Assembly (NCBI GenBank): GCA_037349315.1
Contig: JBAIAC010000003.1
Coordinates: 13,392,501 to 13,456,500 of the forward strand
DNA length: 64,000 nt
Origin: Chelydra serpentina
Taxonomy: Eukaryota; Chordata; Testudines; Chelydridae
Direction of reading: 5' to 3'
Positions 1 to 11,712 of this stretch are shown here, one piece after another. A program made the translations under genes and the position numbers. The notes under the pieces are model-generated. The model saw nothing but the letters and a program-made list of their open reading frames with translations, made no database searches and had not been told where the DNA came from. The number at the start of each line of letters is the position of its first letter. Positions within the stretch are counted from its first letter, which is position 1.

Positions 1-261
1 ACTCATCCCAAACTCACGATGAAGAAAGCTTTTAAATTGCATTGTACATTGCACCCACATATAGTGGTCACCCTTAAACTTCCCAATAACTAAATAAAAG
101 AACTTCAGCATTTGCAGTATTCCGTATAAGCTTAGGAATTCTCTCTTAAGTGAAGTAATGTTATCTATTTATGGAAATACACCTGGGGACTCATTACGGT
201 TGACAGCTGTCTCGTTGTTTCTTTATGCTGGCTGTCCTCATCCACCTGTTGTCTCTTGTCT
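1..261. other. unassigned DNA
   Basis: AT-rich sequence with no coding frame and no repeat that I recognise. Confidence 0.5.
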
Positions 262-376
262 TAGACTGTCAGCTCTGGGGGCAGGACTCTTTTTGTTTTG
301 TTTGTACAATGCCTAGCATAGTGGGGTCTTGGCCCATGACTAGGGCATCTTGGCAATACAAATAAATAATAAGGTA
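262..376 (+). repeat. ancient LINE/SINE 3'-end fragment
   Basis: The stretch runs from a 'gtcagctctggggg' start through a 'gcctagcatagtggggtc' core to an AATAAATAATAA tail. The same text occurs in reverse at 45796-45893, so it is a dispersed repeat. It resembles the 3' end of an old amniote non-LTR element; the exact family is not certain. Confidence 0.6.
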
Positions 377-1445
377 TTGATCAGAATCTCAGCTAGTGTA
401 AATCAACATAGCTCCATTATTAAAATCAGTGGGGCTATTCAATTGGATACGAGCTGAGGATCTGACCTTGCCTATAGATGCTATACACACACGTCCGAGA
501 TCCTGCATTGATCTCTAGAAAGAAATCATGTAACACTACTGTAATTGAGGCACACTATCTTGTAAAGGCAACAGCTCATTTTGCGAAGGTTTATAGGTAC
601 AGGATGTCTGGATGTGTTATTACTGCAGAAATCCCCAACAAGCAGAGAGGAAGTTGCACCATAAAGCAACACATGCTGGTTTGAGAGGCTTTTTTCTGAA
701 TTTGAATCAAGCAAGAGACAGAACAAGCAGCGAGGAATCTACCCTTGAATAAAGTGCTTTGCGGTCTCCTTTTATTGCTGCCCCTCACATGTGATAAGCT
801 GTTCCCTGAAGGGTGACAGCTATGGTCATTTAAACAATAGGCTGTTTTAATGGCAGTGGTGTCAAGATTATTAATTCATAAGAATTTCATTAATGATCAT
901 GTGACCTGTAACCACACAGCCCCAACTGTCTTGGTACCGCTAGGCAAACCCAATTACGTTTAAAGAATCTGACTTATTTACTTGATGTGCGTCTTGGGCA
1001 TCATAAACGCAAGAGATCTTGATAATCTGCAAAACTCTAGAAAACTGAGCAGGCAACAAACTTAATTGTTCATGGATTTGGCTATTTAATGCACTGGCAA
1101 CGTCACTGCAAATGATTTAAAATGTCAATGTTAATGTCATGACTATCACAATAAGCCCAAGCATGTTTGAGTCAGATTCTGATACCTTTACTCAGGTGGG
1201 TACTCCATGGCTAACCCTACTGAGTTCCAGGGGACCCCTTGCAGAGGTGGTATGGATGCAAAAAATCCCCATGTTCTTGATTTCCTGAGTTTGAAAATAA
1301 ACTTTCAGTGGTGGTTTGGTGGGAAGGGAGAAGCGATGAAATGCAGGTGCTCAGGCCTGATCCTGAATCTTTAAAACACCTTTCATGGTACCTTGTCATT
1401 CCAGCCGCCCTGGAAAGCCTAGATGGGGGGCAGGGCTGGGGGACA
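377..1445. other. unassigned DNA with possible conserved non-coding segment
   Basis: No recognisable repeat or coding frame. Positions about 880-1180 are repeat-free, AT-rich and complex, with several TAAT-type motifs, so this is a candidate regulatory segment rather than an identified one. Confidence 0.3.
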
Positions 1446-1660
1446 CAGCGTGACCTAGTGGATCGCACACGACTCAGGAGACTTGGGTTCTGTTCCTCGC
1501 TTTGTCACTAGCAGCTGGGTGACCCTGAGCTACTCACTTCATCGCTGTGCCTCAGTTTTCCCATCCATAAAATGGAGAGAAAGATGTTGTCTCCTCCTGT
1601 AAAGTGCTGTGGGATCAAGTGAGAAACGTGCTATATAAGAGCTAGGTGGTGCTGTTATGG
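1446..1660 (+). repeat. MIR-like tRNA-derived SINE
   Basis: A tRNA-like head ('gacctagtggatcgcac', then 'gagacttgggttctgttcc') is followed by the core 'tgcctcagttttcccatc' and 'aaaatggagag'. It ends in 'gtgctatataagagctaggt'. This order of head, core and tail is that of MIR/CORE-type SINEs. Many mismatches imply an old copy. Confidence 0.8.
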
Positions 1661-3094
1661 ATCCCCCCGCTGCCCAACTGAAAACAGGAAGAAGAGCAAA
1701 TCTTGTGAGATTTATGGCACGGTTCTTGCAAATATCCATAACGGCGTTGCTTCTCTGAGTAGGTCCTGCCCAACCATCTGTACATCATCCGTTGCTGATT
1801 ACTGTCCATTTTGGAGATACTAAAGAAGTTTAACAATGCAGCGCCTCAAGTCAATTTTTATGGAGTTTACACCAGCCAAAGCTGGAACGTGCATAACTCC
1901 GTGAAAAAGGGGGTAAAAACAGTGACTGCAGAGAAGACAGAGATGAACCCAAGCACTAACAGTCAGGGAGGGGTGGAGTCCTGAAGGTCTGAAGGCTTTA
2001 TCCAAATCTCTGTGAGCCCCCTCATGGCCTACACTGCAACCTTCTTATTAGTTGTGTGGTTTTTCATAAGTAGGTGCTGCAGAGCTGCTGAATCCTCTTA
2101 ATTTCCCAAGTCCAACCCTGTCTCTTCCCCCGGGAACAGAATTTGGAAGCCTTCCTTCTCCCTTAGGAAGAGATGAGGTGGATACGTCTCTTCAAGCCCA
2201 GAGCAGCCTCATCTCTATAATGGTCATCACCAGAACCCCCACCCACTGGCGGGGGAGACATTTCAGACCTATTGTGCGGCTTGGACCAGTCTCGGACTCG
2301 AATCAGAATCTGGGTCCCATCTTGAAGCTCTGATGCGTGGCTATTATCCTGGCCATCCATAACCAGCCTGAGTGTGCACCAACCCAGCAGCAGAGGGCCA
2401 AGGATGTGCAGTGTGAGGTAATATGGACCCAAAGGAAGGATAAACGAGAACATAGGATGATGAGAATATGAGACCAAGAAAAGGAAGGAGAGAGGCTGGG
2501 GTATTATTTTGGTCTATTAAGCTTAAGAGTGAAGTACATCTCTGTTTATATACCACATACAAGGGTTGGCAGAAGCCAAACCAAAAAACCCAACCTCCCC
2601 TTCATAGACTAACATTTTCCTCCTGAGGAACAGTTGGTGCATGTTGTGAGGACAACAAACAAATATACAAGTTATTCTGCGACGGAAAGGCCTATGAATC
2701 AGTGAGTACCTTCCCTCCCCTCAGCTTTGCAGGAACAGATGGACTGGAGGATACAAAGCATCAGTTATTTATGAATGGCTGGAATGGTGCTTTGTTTAAA
2801 TAAAACAACACACCGCAGCAAAGAGATGGGCTTGATCCTTTGCTCCCAGGCCCCTTCCTGCTGAATTGCTCCAGCGGTGCCTATGGAAAGCATGAGCATT
2901 GATGAAGAAATTACTTCTCAGTCTATGCTTCCAGAATGATTAATAATATAGTTTAATGCTTTAATATAATTAGTCTAGATAGTCAGCGGATGAGGTAAAG
3001 AAATAAGTTCTTTTCTTCAGAAATGATCCGAATATAGTCTGTGCATTGAAAAGACTATGCACGGAGTAAAGCATTTTGAGCTTTGACACTGGCC
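1661..3094. other. unassigned DNA
   Basis: The short open frames here have no domain signature. Positions 2930-3060 are AT-rich. No repeat family recognised. Confidence 0.4.
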
Positions 3095-3168
3095 TAGATC
3101 TTCAAAAGTATTTAGGCACCTAACACCAATTGAAATAAAGTGCCTAAATACCTTTGAGGATGAGGGTA
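3095..3168. repeat. small palindromic element
   Basis: An arm reading 'cttcaaaagtatttaggcac' is answered about 35 bp later by 'gtgcctaaatacctttgagg', its near reverse complement. The same palindrome recurs at 33065-33148 and, degraded, at 9370-9475. It behaves as a miniature inverted-repeat family. Confidence 0.65.
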
Positions 3169-3496
3169 ACTGTTCCTGGCTTGGTTGTTGCAGTGAGTAG
3201 TTCTGAATGTTTGAAAGTCAGGGTTGGTCAATATTCCCTTACAATACACTTTTTTATTTCTCAACATTATGGCCTGCCCTTGAGCTAGCAATATGTACTT
3301 GCTTTGTGAGTGTGAATAGTCCCTTTGACTTCAGTGAGACCATTCATGTGCTTAAACCTAAGCAGGTGCTTAAGAGCTCTGCTGGATTGGGGCCCAAAGG
3401 ACTGTTACTGTTAGCAACTTGTTTTGAATTCTTCCTCTTGGGAGTTTTTCCTAATAGAATTGTATAATCGTATTCTATTGTATCATGTAGAATCTA
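3169..3496. other. unassigned DNA
   Basis: Contains a short fragment at about 3310-3395 ('cttcagtgagaccattcatg', then 'ctgctggattggggccc') of a type that recurs through turtle-like DNA. Nothing else recognised. Confidence 0.35.
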
Positions 3497-3778
3497 AGGT
3501 TATGTCTACACTGGAGTGGGGATTGTGATTCCCAGCTCAAGCAGACATGCCCATGCTACCTACAGAGTGTAGCTGCAGCCGACCAAGTGATCCGAGGGTC
3601 CTTAAGTATGGTCCAATCTCAGGGGCTAGGCACATACTCGGGGCAGCTAGCCCTTCCTGCCTCTCATGCCACAGCAGATACGCTCTATTGTTTAGACCAC
3701 TTGATCAATCAGAGCTAGTGAGGGTATATCTCCTTGAGCTGGAAATTATACCTCCAGCTCCAAGTGTAACCATACCCA
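3497..3778. mobile_element. MITE-like non-autonomous DNA transposon
   Basis: The left end reads 'aggttatgtctacactggag'. The right end read in reverse is 'tgggtatggttacacttgga', an imperfect terminal inverted repeat of about 20 bp. There is no coding capacity. Other elements here (4519, 6126, 47393) share a GTCTACAC-type terminus, so it is one of a group of related MITEs. Confidence 0.6.
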
Positions 3779-3987
3779 AATTCTGAAGGGGAGATCTAGC
3801 AATGGATTGCATGGAGGATTATTCTATTCTGAGACTGGGGTTTTGTTAGTTTAGTGGCATGCCCCTTTGTTCTCTTTTTAAAGCCATTGTATAGATCTGT
3901 TTCTTGTTGTTTTAGGACAGTCATTTTAACTTTTTAAATGTTTATCAAGGTTAATTGCAAATATTATTGGCAGGGACTCAGTGTTGT

Positions 3988-4255
3988 CTGATAGATGGGC
4001 TAGGAGCCAGGATGCCTGAACTATCTCTCTTTAGCTCTGCCACTGAGCGGCTCTCTGAACCTGGACATTTCCCTGCAAGCTGTGACCTACAATACAGGTA
4101 GCCCACATGAGGAACTAAGGGAATATCTAAGTCCCATGTCTGTGCATAGGATGAGTGGCAATATCTCCCCCAGAGGCTGTCTGGTTTAAGCATTACAGTC
4201 ACTTCAATGACTTTTGTTGCTGACTGCCTGACTTGTGGCATCCTTGTTACTTGCC
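3988..4255 (+). repeat. MIR-like SINE, degraded
   Basis: 'gggctaggagccaggatgcc' followed by 'tagctctgccactgagcgg' matches the head and early core of the SINE at 1446 and 20428. The 3' half is too diverged to place confidently. Confidence 0.55.
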
Positions 4256-4518
4256 ACATGGTGATTTGGTGAGGTCGTTAGCTGCTGGGGTTTTTCCATG
4301 TTCTTTTAGTTCAGTAGTTTGTTAGCCTCAGTGGGTTTGTGACACTCCCTTGTCATTACAAATGAGAAATTACCCATTGTTCTTATTTCACTCACCCAAC
4401 GGAATTACAGCTCTGCTCCCCTTCAGCTAAGCAATGTAAAATCACGAAATTAGTTACCTTTTATTAAGGCACAATGGATGTGAGCTGCAGGAGGCTTACA
4501 GAGCTAAGTGTCATTTTA

Positions 4519-4762
4519 GGCTCTGCCTACACTGGCACTTTCATCGCTAAAACTGTTGTCACTCAGGGGTATGAAAAAACACACCCCTGAACGACAAAAG
4601 CTTTAGCGACGAAAAGCACCAGTGAGGACTCCGCCCCTCGTTGGAGGTGGTTTTATTTTGTTGCTGGGGGAGCTCTCTCCTGGCAACACACAGTGAGCCT
4701 TCCAACGGTGCCACCACAGTGGCCCATCCATGCCGTTGGAAGGTGTGCTGTGTAGACATAGC
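4519..4762. mobile_element. MITE with terminal and internal hairpins
   Basis: Terminal repeats are GGCTCTGCCTACAC on the left and, in reverse, GGCTATGTCTACAC on the right. Inside, 'caggggtatg' faces 'cacacccctg' across an A-rich loop at about 4565-4590. No open frame of interest. Probably a Harbinger- or hAT-type non-autonomous element; no clean target duplication is visible. Confidence 0.7.
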
Positions 4763-5335
4763 CTTCCTCAGGCCTATTTCTCCTTGTTTAATTTAATTGC
4801 GGTTTACTGCTCGGCAAACATCTCGGATGTGCGGAATGAAGCTCCTTTGCGCATTTACCCATTTATGGTTTCAGTAAAACAAAGAGAGCTTATTGTAAAC
4901 AGCTGCCATCAATGACTAAATCAAACAAATGCATCTGATGCAGGCACTTAACAGGATGCAGGAATGTACTTGCAATAATACATAAAGAGGGGAGCAGTTA
5001 AATTATGTTGGAAATTGCCTTTAGGGTCCACAAAGAGAGACATGAATATGAATGGCTTTCCAATTGTTTGATCAGCTTTCTGTCTTCATTTGGCAATGTA
5101 TAAGCAAACATGCTGAGAATTATTGATTGGTTTGGCAAACTCTAAATAAAAATCAACAAAAACTATGGCAAGAGTGACTGCAGGCGTAGTAGGACCAAGA
5201 AGAGTTAATTTAAGAAGCTGAATCATTTATAGTAAGCTTCTGTGTGCCGCGCTGTGAGATCTGCTGATGGAAAGTCCTATGCAAAAGGTAGTTATACCTG
5301 TACCAGTAATAAGAATGTTTTAAAATAACAAGGCC
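4763..5335. other. repeat-free AT-rich DNA, candidate conserved non-coding
   Basis: No repeat match. The stretch is rich in TAAT, ATTA and E-box-like words ('cagctgccatcaatgac' at about 4901). It reads like vertebrate regulatory DNA, but this is inference from composition only. Confidence 0.25.
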
Positions 5336-6125
5336 AGGATTTTCAAGTGACTAGTGACTTTGGGTGCTTCCTTTTTTTGGGTACCCAATTTGAAACAGCT
5401 CAAAGGAACTTGATTTTCAGGAAGCACTGAAGAATGATTCATTAATACTTTTGAACAATCTTGATTTGTATTCCCCAGAGTCCTGTCATATAAACAACAG
5501 TCAATTGTCTTAAAATCCCAACTTGAACGATGCAGCATTTCAAAGATTTAGAATGTGCTCAGAGATTGTGGTCTTGATGACAAAGGGCATTGTCCCCTTT
5601 GGTTATAATTAATGTATTTTTATGTACAAAATATGTGATACAAAGATTGAATGACAAAGGAAAAAATGAAAAATACTGCATTCATTAGTGTACAGTGCTA
5701 TATTGTAATGGATTTTCCTTTCAAATCTCAGGTTTGTACAAATTGTCCTCCTTCACAACGAACAGTGTTGAAGAATAATCCGCTTATATTGGGTGATCTC
5801 CAATAATGTAAAGTCTCTGGGGCAAATTCAGAGAGGACTGAAACAATGTACAGGATTCTAAGATGGCATCATTTATAAATTCTTGCAGTTCCCCAGTGTG
5901 TAAACATTCCCTTAAATGCTTTTTGTGTCAGTTACACTCCCTGAGGCCTGCATCATGCTAGAGTTTGCCCTACTAAATATGTTTGTGCTACAGCAGTGCT
6001 GCTCTAGCATGTATGCTTCCTGCACAGGTGGAAGGGGATTTCCTACCAATGTAGGAAAAGGTAGGACTTTTCTACCACCTCTCCAAAAGACAGAAGCTAG
6101 GACAAGGGAAGTATTTCTCTATTAA
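5336..6125. other. unassigned DNA with a short palindrome-type fragment
   Basis: Positions 5336-5420 ('gattttcaagtgactagtga', then 'gggtacccaatttgaaac') resemble the degraded inverted-repeat fragments at 43855 and 62100. The rest is AT-rich and unassigned. Confidence 0.35.
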
Positions 6126-6246
6126 TCCAGCTGTGTTTACACCAGGGGTTAGGTCAACCTAACAATGTTGCACACAGCGTGACATTTTTCACAGCCCTGA
6201 GTGATGTAGCTAAGTTTAGCTAATTTTTACATGTAGACCAGGCCTA
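6126..6246. mobile_element. short MITE
   Basis: About 120 bp. The right end is 'tgtagaccaggcctaa' and the left end is a diverged inverse 'agctgtgtttacacc'. The right terminus is the same as that of the 2.1-kb Harbinger-type relic at 40983-43124, so this is probably a deletion derivative of that family. Confidence 0.55.
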
Positions 6247-6419
6247 AGTCTGAGCAAGTCTAAGATCCGTTGACGTCAGTGGGCAAAATTCGGTTCTGTG
6301 GTAGTGCTGTTTATAGCCGCTATTTGTGAGCACAGTTCAACAAAGTACTTTAAGTATAGGAATGAATTTAAATGCATGAGTAGTTTCACTCACATCAATT
6401 TGACTACTCCTCTTCTTAA

Positions 6420-6700
6420 AGTGAAAACATTCATCTGGTTGGGAGCAGGGGCTAGAATGGGACTCCCCTACATTTGAGGGGAGTGCCCTAACCACTGGGC
6501 TATGCAGCCATTCTCTCTGGCCCAATGAATAGTTCATACAGAGTGGAACACATTCAACTGGAGAGATTGAGACCCACCCAGAATACCCTGCTGGTTAGGA
6601 CACTCGTGGAGATTTGAACCGAGGTCTCCCCCTCCGAATCTGTCAGTGCATGGATTTGAGCCCAGTCTGGATTTGGGGGAGGCCTAAGTGCTCTAATCAT
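6420..6700. repeat. dispersed repeat with tRNA-like arms
   Basis: Contains 'gtgccctaaccactgggcta' and further on 'tggttaggacactcgtgga', two arms in opposite orientation around 'gaaccgaggtctccc'. Related arms are seen at 30840, 34750 and 59030. It is a repeat family, not functional tRNA: the cloverleaf stems do not close. Confidence 0.55.
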
Positions 6701-6711
6701 GGGGGTACAGG

Positions 6712-7109
6712 TAGGGTGATCATATTTCCCCAAGGAAAAAGGGGACACGGCATGGGGCTAGCCCAAGCCCTCCTCTCCCTCACCCTCCCATGCGCAGGGC
6801 TGGGTCTAGCCACTTCCCCGAGTCTCCCTCCCCACGCAGGGCTGGCCTGATCTGCTTGGCCAAGCCTTGCCACCCCATCCCCCCTGCATGGGGCTGGCAT
6901 TGCCTCTTGCCCCCCCCCCCCCCACGTTACTCTGCGCCCCCCCCTTTTGTTTTTTGCAAAAGTGAGCATTTGTTCCATTTCTCTTGCCAACTTGATCAGT
7001 AGGCAAAAGCAAACCAAACAAATGTCCACCCTTGCAAAAAATGTTGGGATGGCCAGGATGGCTTAAAAAAGGGACTTTCCCAGCCAAAATAGGATGTATG
7101 GTCACCCTG
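6712..7109. mobile_element. non-autonomous DNA transposon, C-rich interior
   Basis: The left end 'tagggtgatcatatttcccc' and right end 'ggatgtatggtcaccct' are imperfect inverted repeats (TAGGGTGATCATAT against AGGGTGACCATACAT). This is a terminus common in reptile mariner- or hAT-like MITEs. The interior has C homopolymers at about 6909-6923 and 6938-6946. Long frames across it are compositional artefacts. Confidence 0.7.
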
Positions 7110-7129
7110 GCTATAGGGGAACAACTGCC

Positions 7130-7500
7130 ACCTCCTGGCTGACCAGGCTTAGGTGCCTAACTCCAGGATAGGGTTGACAGCTGTGAATCCCGAGCTGAGG
7201 GATGGGTCTCCCTTTAGCCTGGAGTTAGGTCATAAGTCCTTTTCAGAAGCAGAGTGTGGGCCACACCCCTCTCCTCAGGATATTCTAGTGGCTAGCTTAG
7301 GCAACTCCCTGCTCAGCCTGCTGGCTCTTGTGAATCCCATTTTTAGGCACCTAATTCTCCTCACATATTGTGTAGTGTACCTTGGTGCCTATGGAGTCCA
7401 TGAGGCAGTTAGGCACCCAGACACATCCCTGCAATGCCTACATGTAAGTCCCTTTCATGGATCTAGCCCTCAAAGTGAAAAAGGTACAAATTCAGAGGTG
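7130..7500. repeat. dispersed repeat shared with 34940-35220
   Basis: The motifs 'ggtgcctaactccagga', 'agcttaggcaactccctg' and 'aggcacctaattctc' recur in the same order at 34940-35220 with many differences. In both places the block follows a tRNA-like arm, so the two may be parts of one longer element. Confidence 0.5.
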
Positions 7501-7589
7501 ATATGTATGGTAGCATAAGCTACCTGTTGGTCAACAAAGACCCAAAAGAAGGCCTACATGTATTAGGTGGTGATGTGTTGAGAATCCCT

Positions 7590-8130
7590 GAGGTAATAGA
7601 CACTTGAATGTAATGGCGGTCTCTTTCCTTCTGCACCCTAAGACTTGATTTGTTTCTGACTGCTGCTGTACACTGAGCAGAGGTGTTCAGTGAGCTGTCC
7701 ACGGTGATGACCAAGTCTTCTTCCTGAGCTGATAGTTCATATAGAACCAAGTCAGGTATCTAAGTAGTTCAAATTTTTCCTCCCCATGTGCTTTACTTAA
7801 CATTTGTCAATCATTAACTTAATTTGCCAATGTATTACCAATTCACCTACTACAATTAGGTCCCTCAGAAGCTCCTCATGCTCTTATCTGGACTCAACTG
7901 ACCTAAATACTTTATATCACCTACAAATGTACCATCTCATTGCTTGTACCTTTTCCCAGTTCTTTAATGAATATATTCAACACCTGCCTTAGTAAAGAAG
8001 CCTGAAGCTACTTGCTATTAACCTTTTGCCATGAGTAACATTCGCCACTTATTCTTACTCATTATTTGCTGCTTGTTAGCCAGTTTCTGCACTGAGCCTT
8101 GCACTCCATGACTCCATGAAGTACTCCCTA
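7590..8130 (-). mobile_element. old CR1 LINE fragment
   Basis: Read on the minus strand, the text aligns by eye with the CR1 ORF2 C-terminal part and 3' region of the better copy at 51480-51850. Shared words are 'gagctgtccacggtgatgac' against 'gaactatccacaatgacacc' and 'tttaatgaatatattcaaca' against 'tttatgaatatgttgaata'. No frame survives, so it is much older than the other CR1 copies. Confidence 0.65.
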
Positions 8131-10789
8131 TGTTCCTAAAGTTTGCAAATCCAAACCAACAAAGAAATCAAAGTTGTTTGGCTCCTGCAAAAGCCAAAAG
8201 AACATAGCTACAGGTTTGTTGAAACCAAAACAGTCTCCCCATATCTCCTTCAGTATCTGGAAAAATATTGCCAGTCACGTCAATCACTGTCACTATTCTG
8301 TCAAGGTGGTTACCAACTCTGTGTGTTGCCTCTTACCATTTTCCATATGAACTATATTTTCACTTTCAGTGTGATTCATGTTAACTCCCTCTCCCCGATT
8401 TTTCTTGCAGGCACATGAGTTATTCTTCCTAAAACCAGAGTCCTGGATGATTATCACTTACACACGCATAACCTAGGTATTGCTTAAATAGCACAACACC
8501 CTGCAGTGCATATTTTTCCCATGCAGACCCTGCTTCTGTCAACACAGAAAAAAAATATTTCAATTGTTATTGGCCTAAGCTTGACTTTTGCTCTTTTTTT
8601 CCAGGCTCCAGACTCATCCTTGCAAGCCTAAGGCCTAATCAATACCGTGCTAACTGCTCCATTAATCCTCTCCCGCTGCCTTTCTCTCTCATCTTTCCAG
8701 GAGGCTGCTGACTGTTGTTACCTCAGAGCAGATAATTGATTTTTTCTAGGTAATAACTGCAGAAGCTTATCAGTGATATTTTCCTCCCTTCCCCCTGTGC
8801 CACGGGTCCCTATCAGGGTCTGACAGATCAGAGCTCCTTTCTGATTATCCCAAACTGATGACTGTATATAGTGCAGCCTAATGCAGCAAGCGGCAGCCAA
8901 TACAACCTCTGAACAGGGCTAATTGGCTTACACCTAAACCTTTATACCTCAGACACTGCAAGGAGGCAAGATGGTTTGAATGTTGCAACCTGGAGAGGAA
9001 AACACTCAAATAACTGTCTCATGCATAAAACGCCTGATTGAGAATGACTGCGAGTAAATTAAATTTGGACAGTGAGTTTTCCGAGTTATGGTTCTTAATT
9101 CAGGTTCTCATTTTATTCAATCCAATTTGTGAACCTACAACGTGGAAACCTTTGGTACAAGAGGGTGCGACCTGCAAATCCTGAGCTCAATTCTGCCCTT
9201 GGAAGCATTCGCAGTACCTCAACTGCAGCTGTCTGCACACATCTGAGAACTTCATGTACCTCGCTAATGGAAAAGAAAATAAGCATTTCCTAGGCAAGGA
9301 TGTTAATGCCATTGAACCAGTGGCATGTTTCGTTATATTTTTCCTTGTTAGTTCCTATGACAGAAATAGTGATCAGTTTGGCACAAATTCTCAAAGGCTT
9401 GTAAGCACCTAATTCCCATGGGGTACAATGGGAGTTAGGTCCCTGAATACCTTTGAGGATCTGGGTCTTTGCCTTCAAGTATGGTCCCGAACCAAGGCCC
9501 GAAGAAGTCAATGGAAAAACTCCCATTGGCCTCCATGGGCTTTGGATCAGCCCCTGTCTTACTCTGAAACATTATAAGCCTTAAAACAAACCAATCAAAA
9601 TACATTCAAACTTGTAAGAGATCACCAAAGGAGTGAGACATCTTACTGAATGATATTTTATTACATTTATTACAATACTGGTCTCTTCCTAACAGCTGAA
9701 CAGTGATACAGTTACCAGTGAGAGAGGATTTCATTCTATATACTCCATTCAGTTTATTAGAATAGTACATTTAAGATTTGGCTTGATACAGTGTTTAAAT
9801 ATGTCCCAGTGCAGGAAAGGATAATTACTAATTACTGTTTGCTAATCAATAGGGCTAAACAAAACACACTGGTGGGGGAATTCCTGAATTCCTTCTCAGT
9901 CACGTCAACTATGAGATTCTCTTTCATAGGCGCATAATGCTCTGCTGGTCTGGTTAAAGTCAGGATTGTTCCTTCTTATCTGGCAATTGAAACTAGCATG
10001 GAATGGATGGATATAGAGCAGGGAGGATGGGTGTGCCGAATGACGGGTGAGATATACTCAGAATGGAGATGTGTGCGCACACAGAATGAAAGGGTGGTGG
10101 ACATAGAGTTGTCTGAGGTGGGTATGCATGTGACTATTTAAACAGTATGTGTAAAGACTGGGGGTGGCATGAAAATGAATGTGGAATGAACAAGACAAAT
10201 GTGCAACTGCTAAGTAAATGTATGCATATTTACCAAAATTTATGCAAATTAGAATCTGCTGGGGCTTTAGTTGTAAAAATTGTTAGGATAGAGAACATCA
10301 GATAGTAACTGTAAGCAGTGTACCAACAAAAGTACTCATAAATCAGTGGACTGACAATGAGCTCTAGGAACAAGTATCAAGAGACAGTAAAATGCATTCA
10401 TTTATTTATCTACACTAGTAACTGCCAATGCTCTGTGTGTGTTTCTGCGATGGGATATATTTTTTTCTGTTCTTAGAATCTTTTACCTTTGCCAGGAAGA
10501 ATAGTACTGGCATAAGGGGATGGCTGGGATAGGCTAGAGTACTAGTGACAATATTGTTTGAGTTGGTAACAGTAGAAAGAGGTATTTCTTCTTTACCACG
10601 TGATGGAATGATAACTTTCTCTTACAGTCTCATAAACATTCTTACCACCATTAAAAAGAATAGTATTTCAGCAAACATCAGTACAGTATGGTGTATGATT
10701 AGGTTTCAGTTTTGACTCATCAGTTATTTTTCAGCAAAAAAACGTTTTTGTTGAAAAATTCCCAACCAGCTGTATAGATGATACAAGGA
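8131..10789. other. unassigned DNA
   Basis: No gene recognised. Positions 8500-9110 are repeat-free and AT-rich. A G/T-rich run at about 10020-10180 has no clear period. 'gaagtcaatggaaaaactcc' at about 9505 belongs to the small palindromic repeats that are common here. 10720-10765 is a TTTTCAGCAAAA-type fragment. Confidence 0.35.
9370..9475. repeat. small palindromic element, degraded
   Basis: 'ttctcaaaggcttgtaagca' and 'ccctgaatacctttgaggat' are inverse arms around 'cctaattcccatggggtaca'. Same family as 3095 and 33065. Confidence 0.55.
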
Positions 10790-11101
10790 CTATTCCCCCT
10801 CTAGTTTCCCCTGAAAAGTTTTGTTTTCTACAGAAAGCTTTTGAATATCAGCTTCTAGCACTACAAATATGCATCGATTCAGCAAAGTGGCCTTCTGGTG
10901 ACTTGCAGTGAACTCACTCATTTCCCCCCCGGTCTTCTCTATTACTTTGCGAAGGGCTCGTTGCTTCTTGGTAAATGATGCCATTTGTAGATAGATTTCT
11001 CCCTGATTGGTGTGGAGGAATTGTTTTGCTGGTTGAAGTGAGAGCGCGCAAGGAAATAATACTTCAGAGAAAAGTCTGATTATACTTGTGTGGTTATACA
11101 C
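10790..11101 (-). other. unrecognised 103-codon open frame
   Basis: The frame encodes 103 residues. From the internal Met at about residue 40 it is rich in Lys, Glu and Arg (MASFTKKQRALRKVIEKT) and looks more protein-like than neighbouring frames. I recognise no domain. There is no signal peptide, splice context or repeated copy to support it. It could be a relic of a transposon or processed transcript, or chance. Confidence 0.15.
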
Positions 11102-11459
11102 GTCGCCTCTTCAAACAGACGTCCCAGGATGACAAGTGCTCTTATAGGGCTGTAATTATGGAACCTCGGTGCATTCTTTGCATATTTTTTTTATGCTTGA
11201 ATAGAAAGTAGTGAATGGAAAAAATCATGCAGAGTTTATTCTGCCCTAGTTACAAACTCTGGGTCAAATCCTCAGTCAGTTGTAAGTCATCAGCAGCACA
11301 GAAGGGCCATATCCATCTCTTAATGCAACAGATGGCAATGTCCCTGTTGCACAACCACCCCATAGCCTCTACCCCAACTAGCACGACAGGCATTTTGTAG
11401 TGTCTGTCTCTCTCCCCCTGCATGCTCAACATGCTTTGCCAATCCTGACTGGTGGGAGG
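11102..11459. other. unassigned DNA
   Basis: Nothing recognised. Confidence 0.4.
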
Positions 11460-11712
11460 AAGGGTTGTCCAATGGTTAGTGCACTAGCCTGGGACTCCAG
11501 AGATCTGGGGTTAGTTCTTTGAAGGCTTCTTGTCTGAGCCGGGGCTAGATTTTTTTAAATCAGTGGGCATTAGGTACCTAAATACTATTAAAAAGGTGGA
11601 CCATAATCACTCTGTACCTTGGTTTCCCCATCTGTGCAATGGGAATAACAACACTGTCCTACTGCACATGGATGTTGTGAGGAGAAGTGTATTAAGGACT
11701 GTGTGGTGCTAA
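11460..11712 (+). repeat. MIR-like SINE with an internal insertion
   Basis: The head 'caatggttagtgcactagcc', then 'gggactccagagatctgggg', is separated from the core 'ccttggtttccccatctgtg' by about 90 bp. The insert includes 'gtgggcattaggtacctaaa', a palindrome-family word. The end, 'gtattaaggactgtgtggtg', fits the SINE tail. Confidence 0.7.

Noticed and set aside
6697..7105. 110- and 99-codon frames
   Set aside because: They lie inside a MITE-like element with C homopolymers and have no domain.
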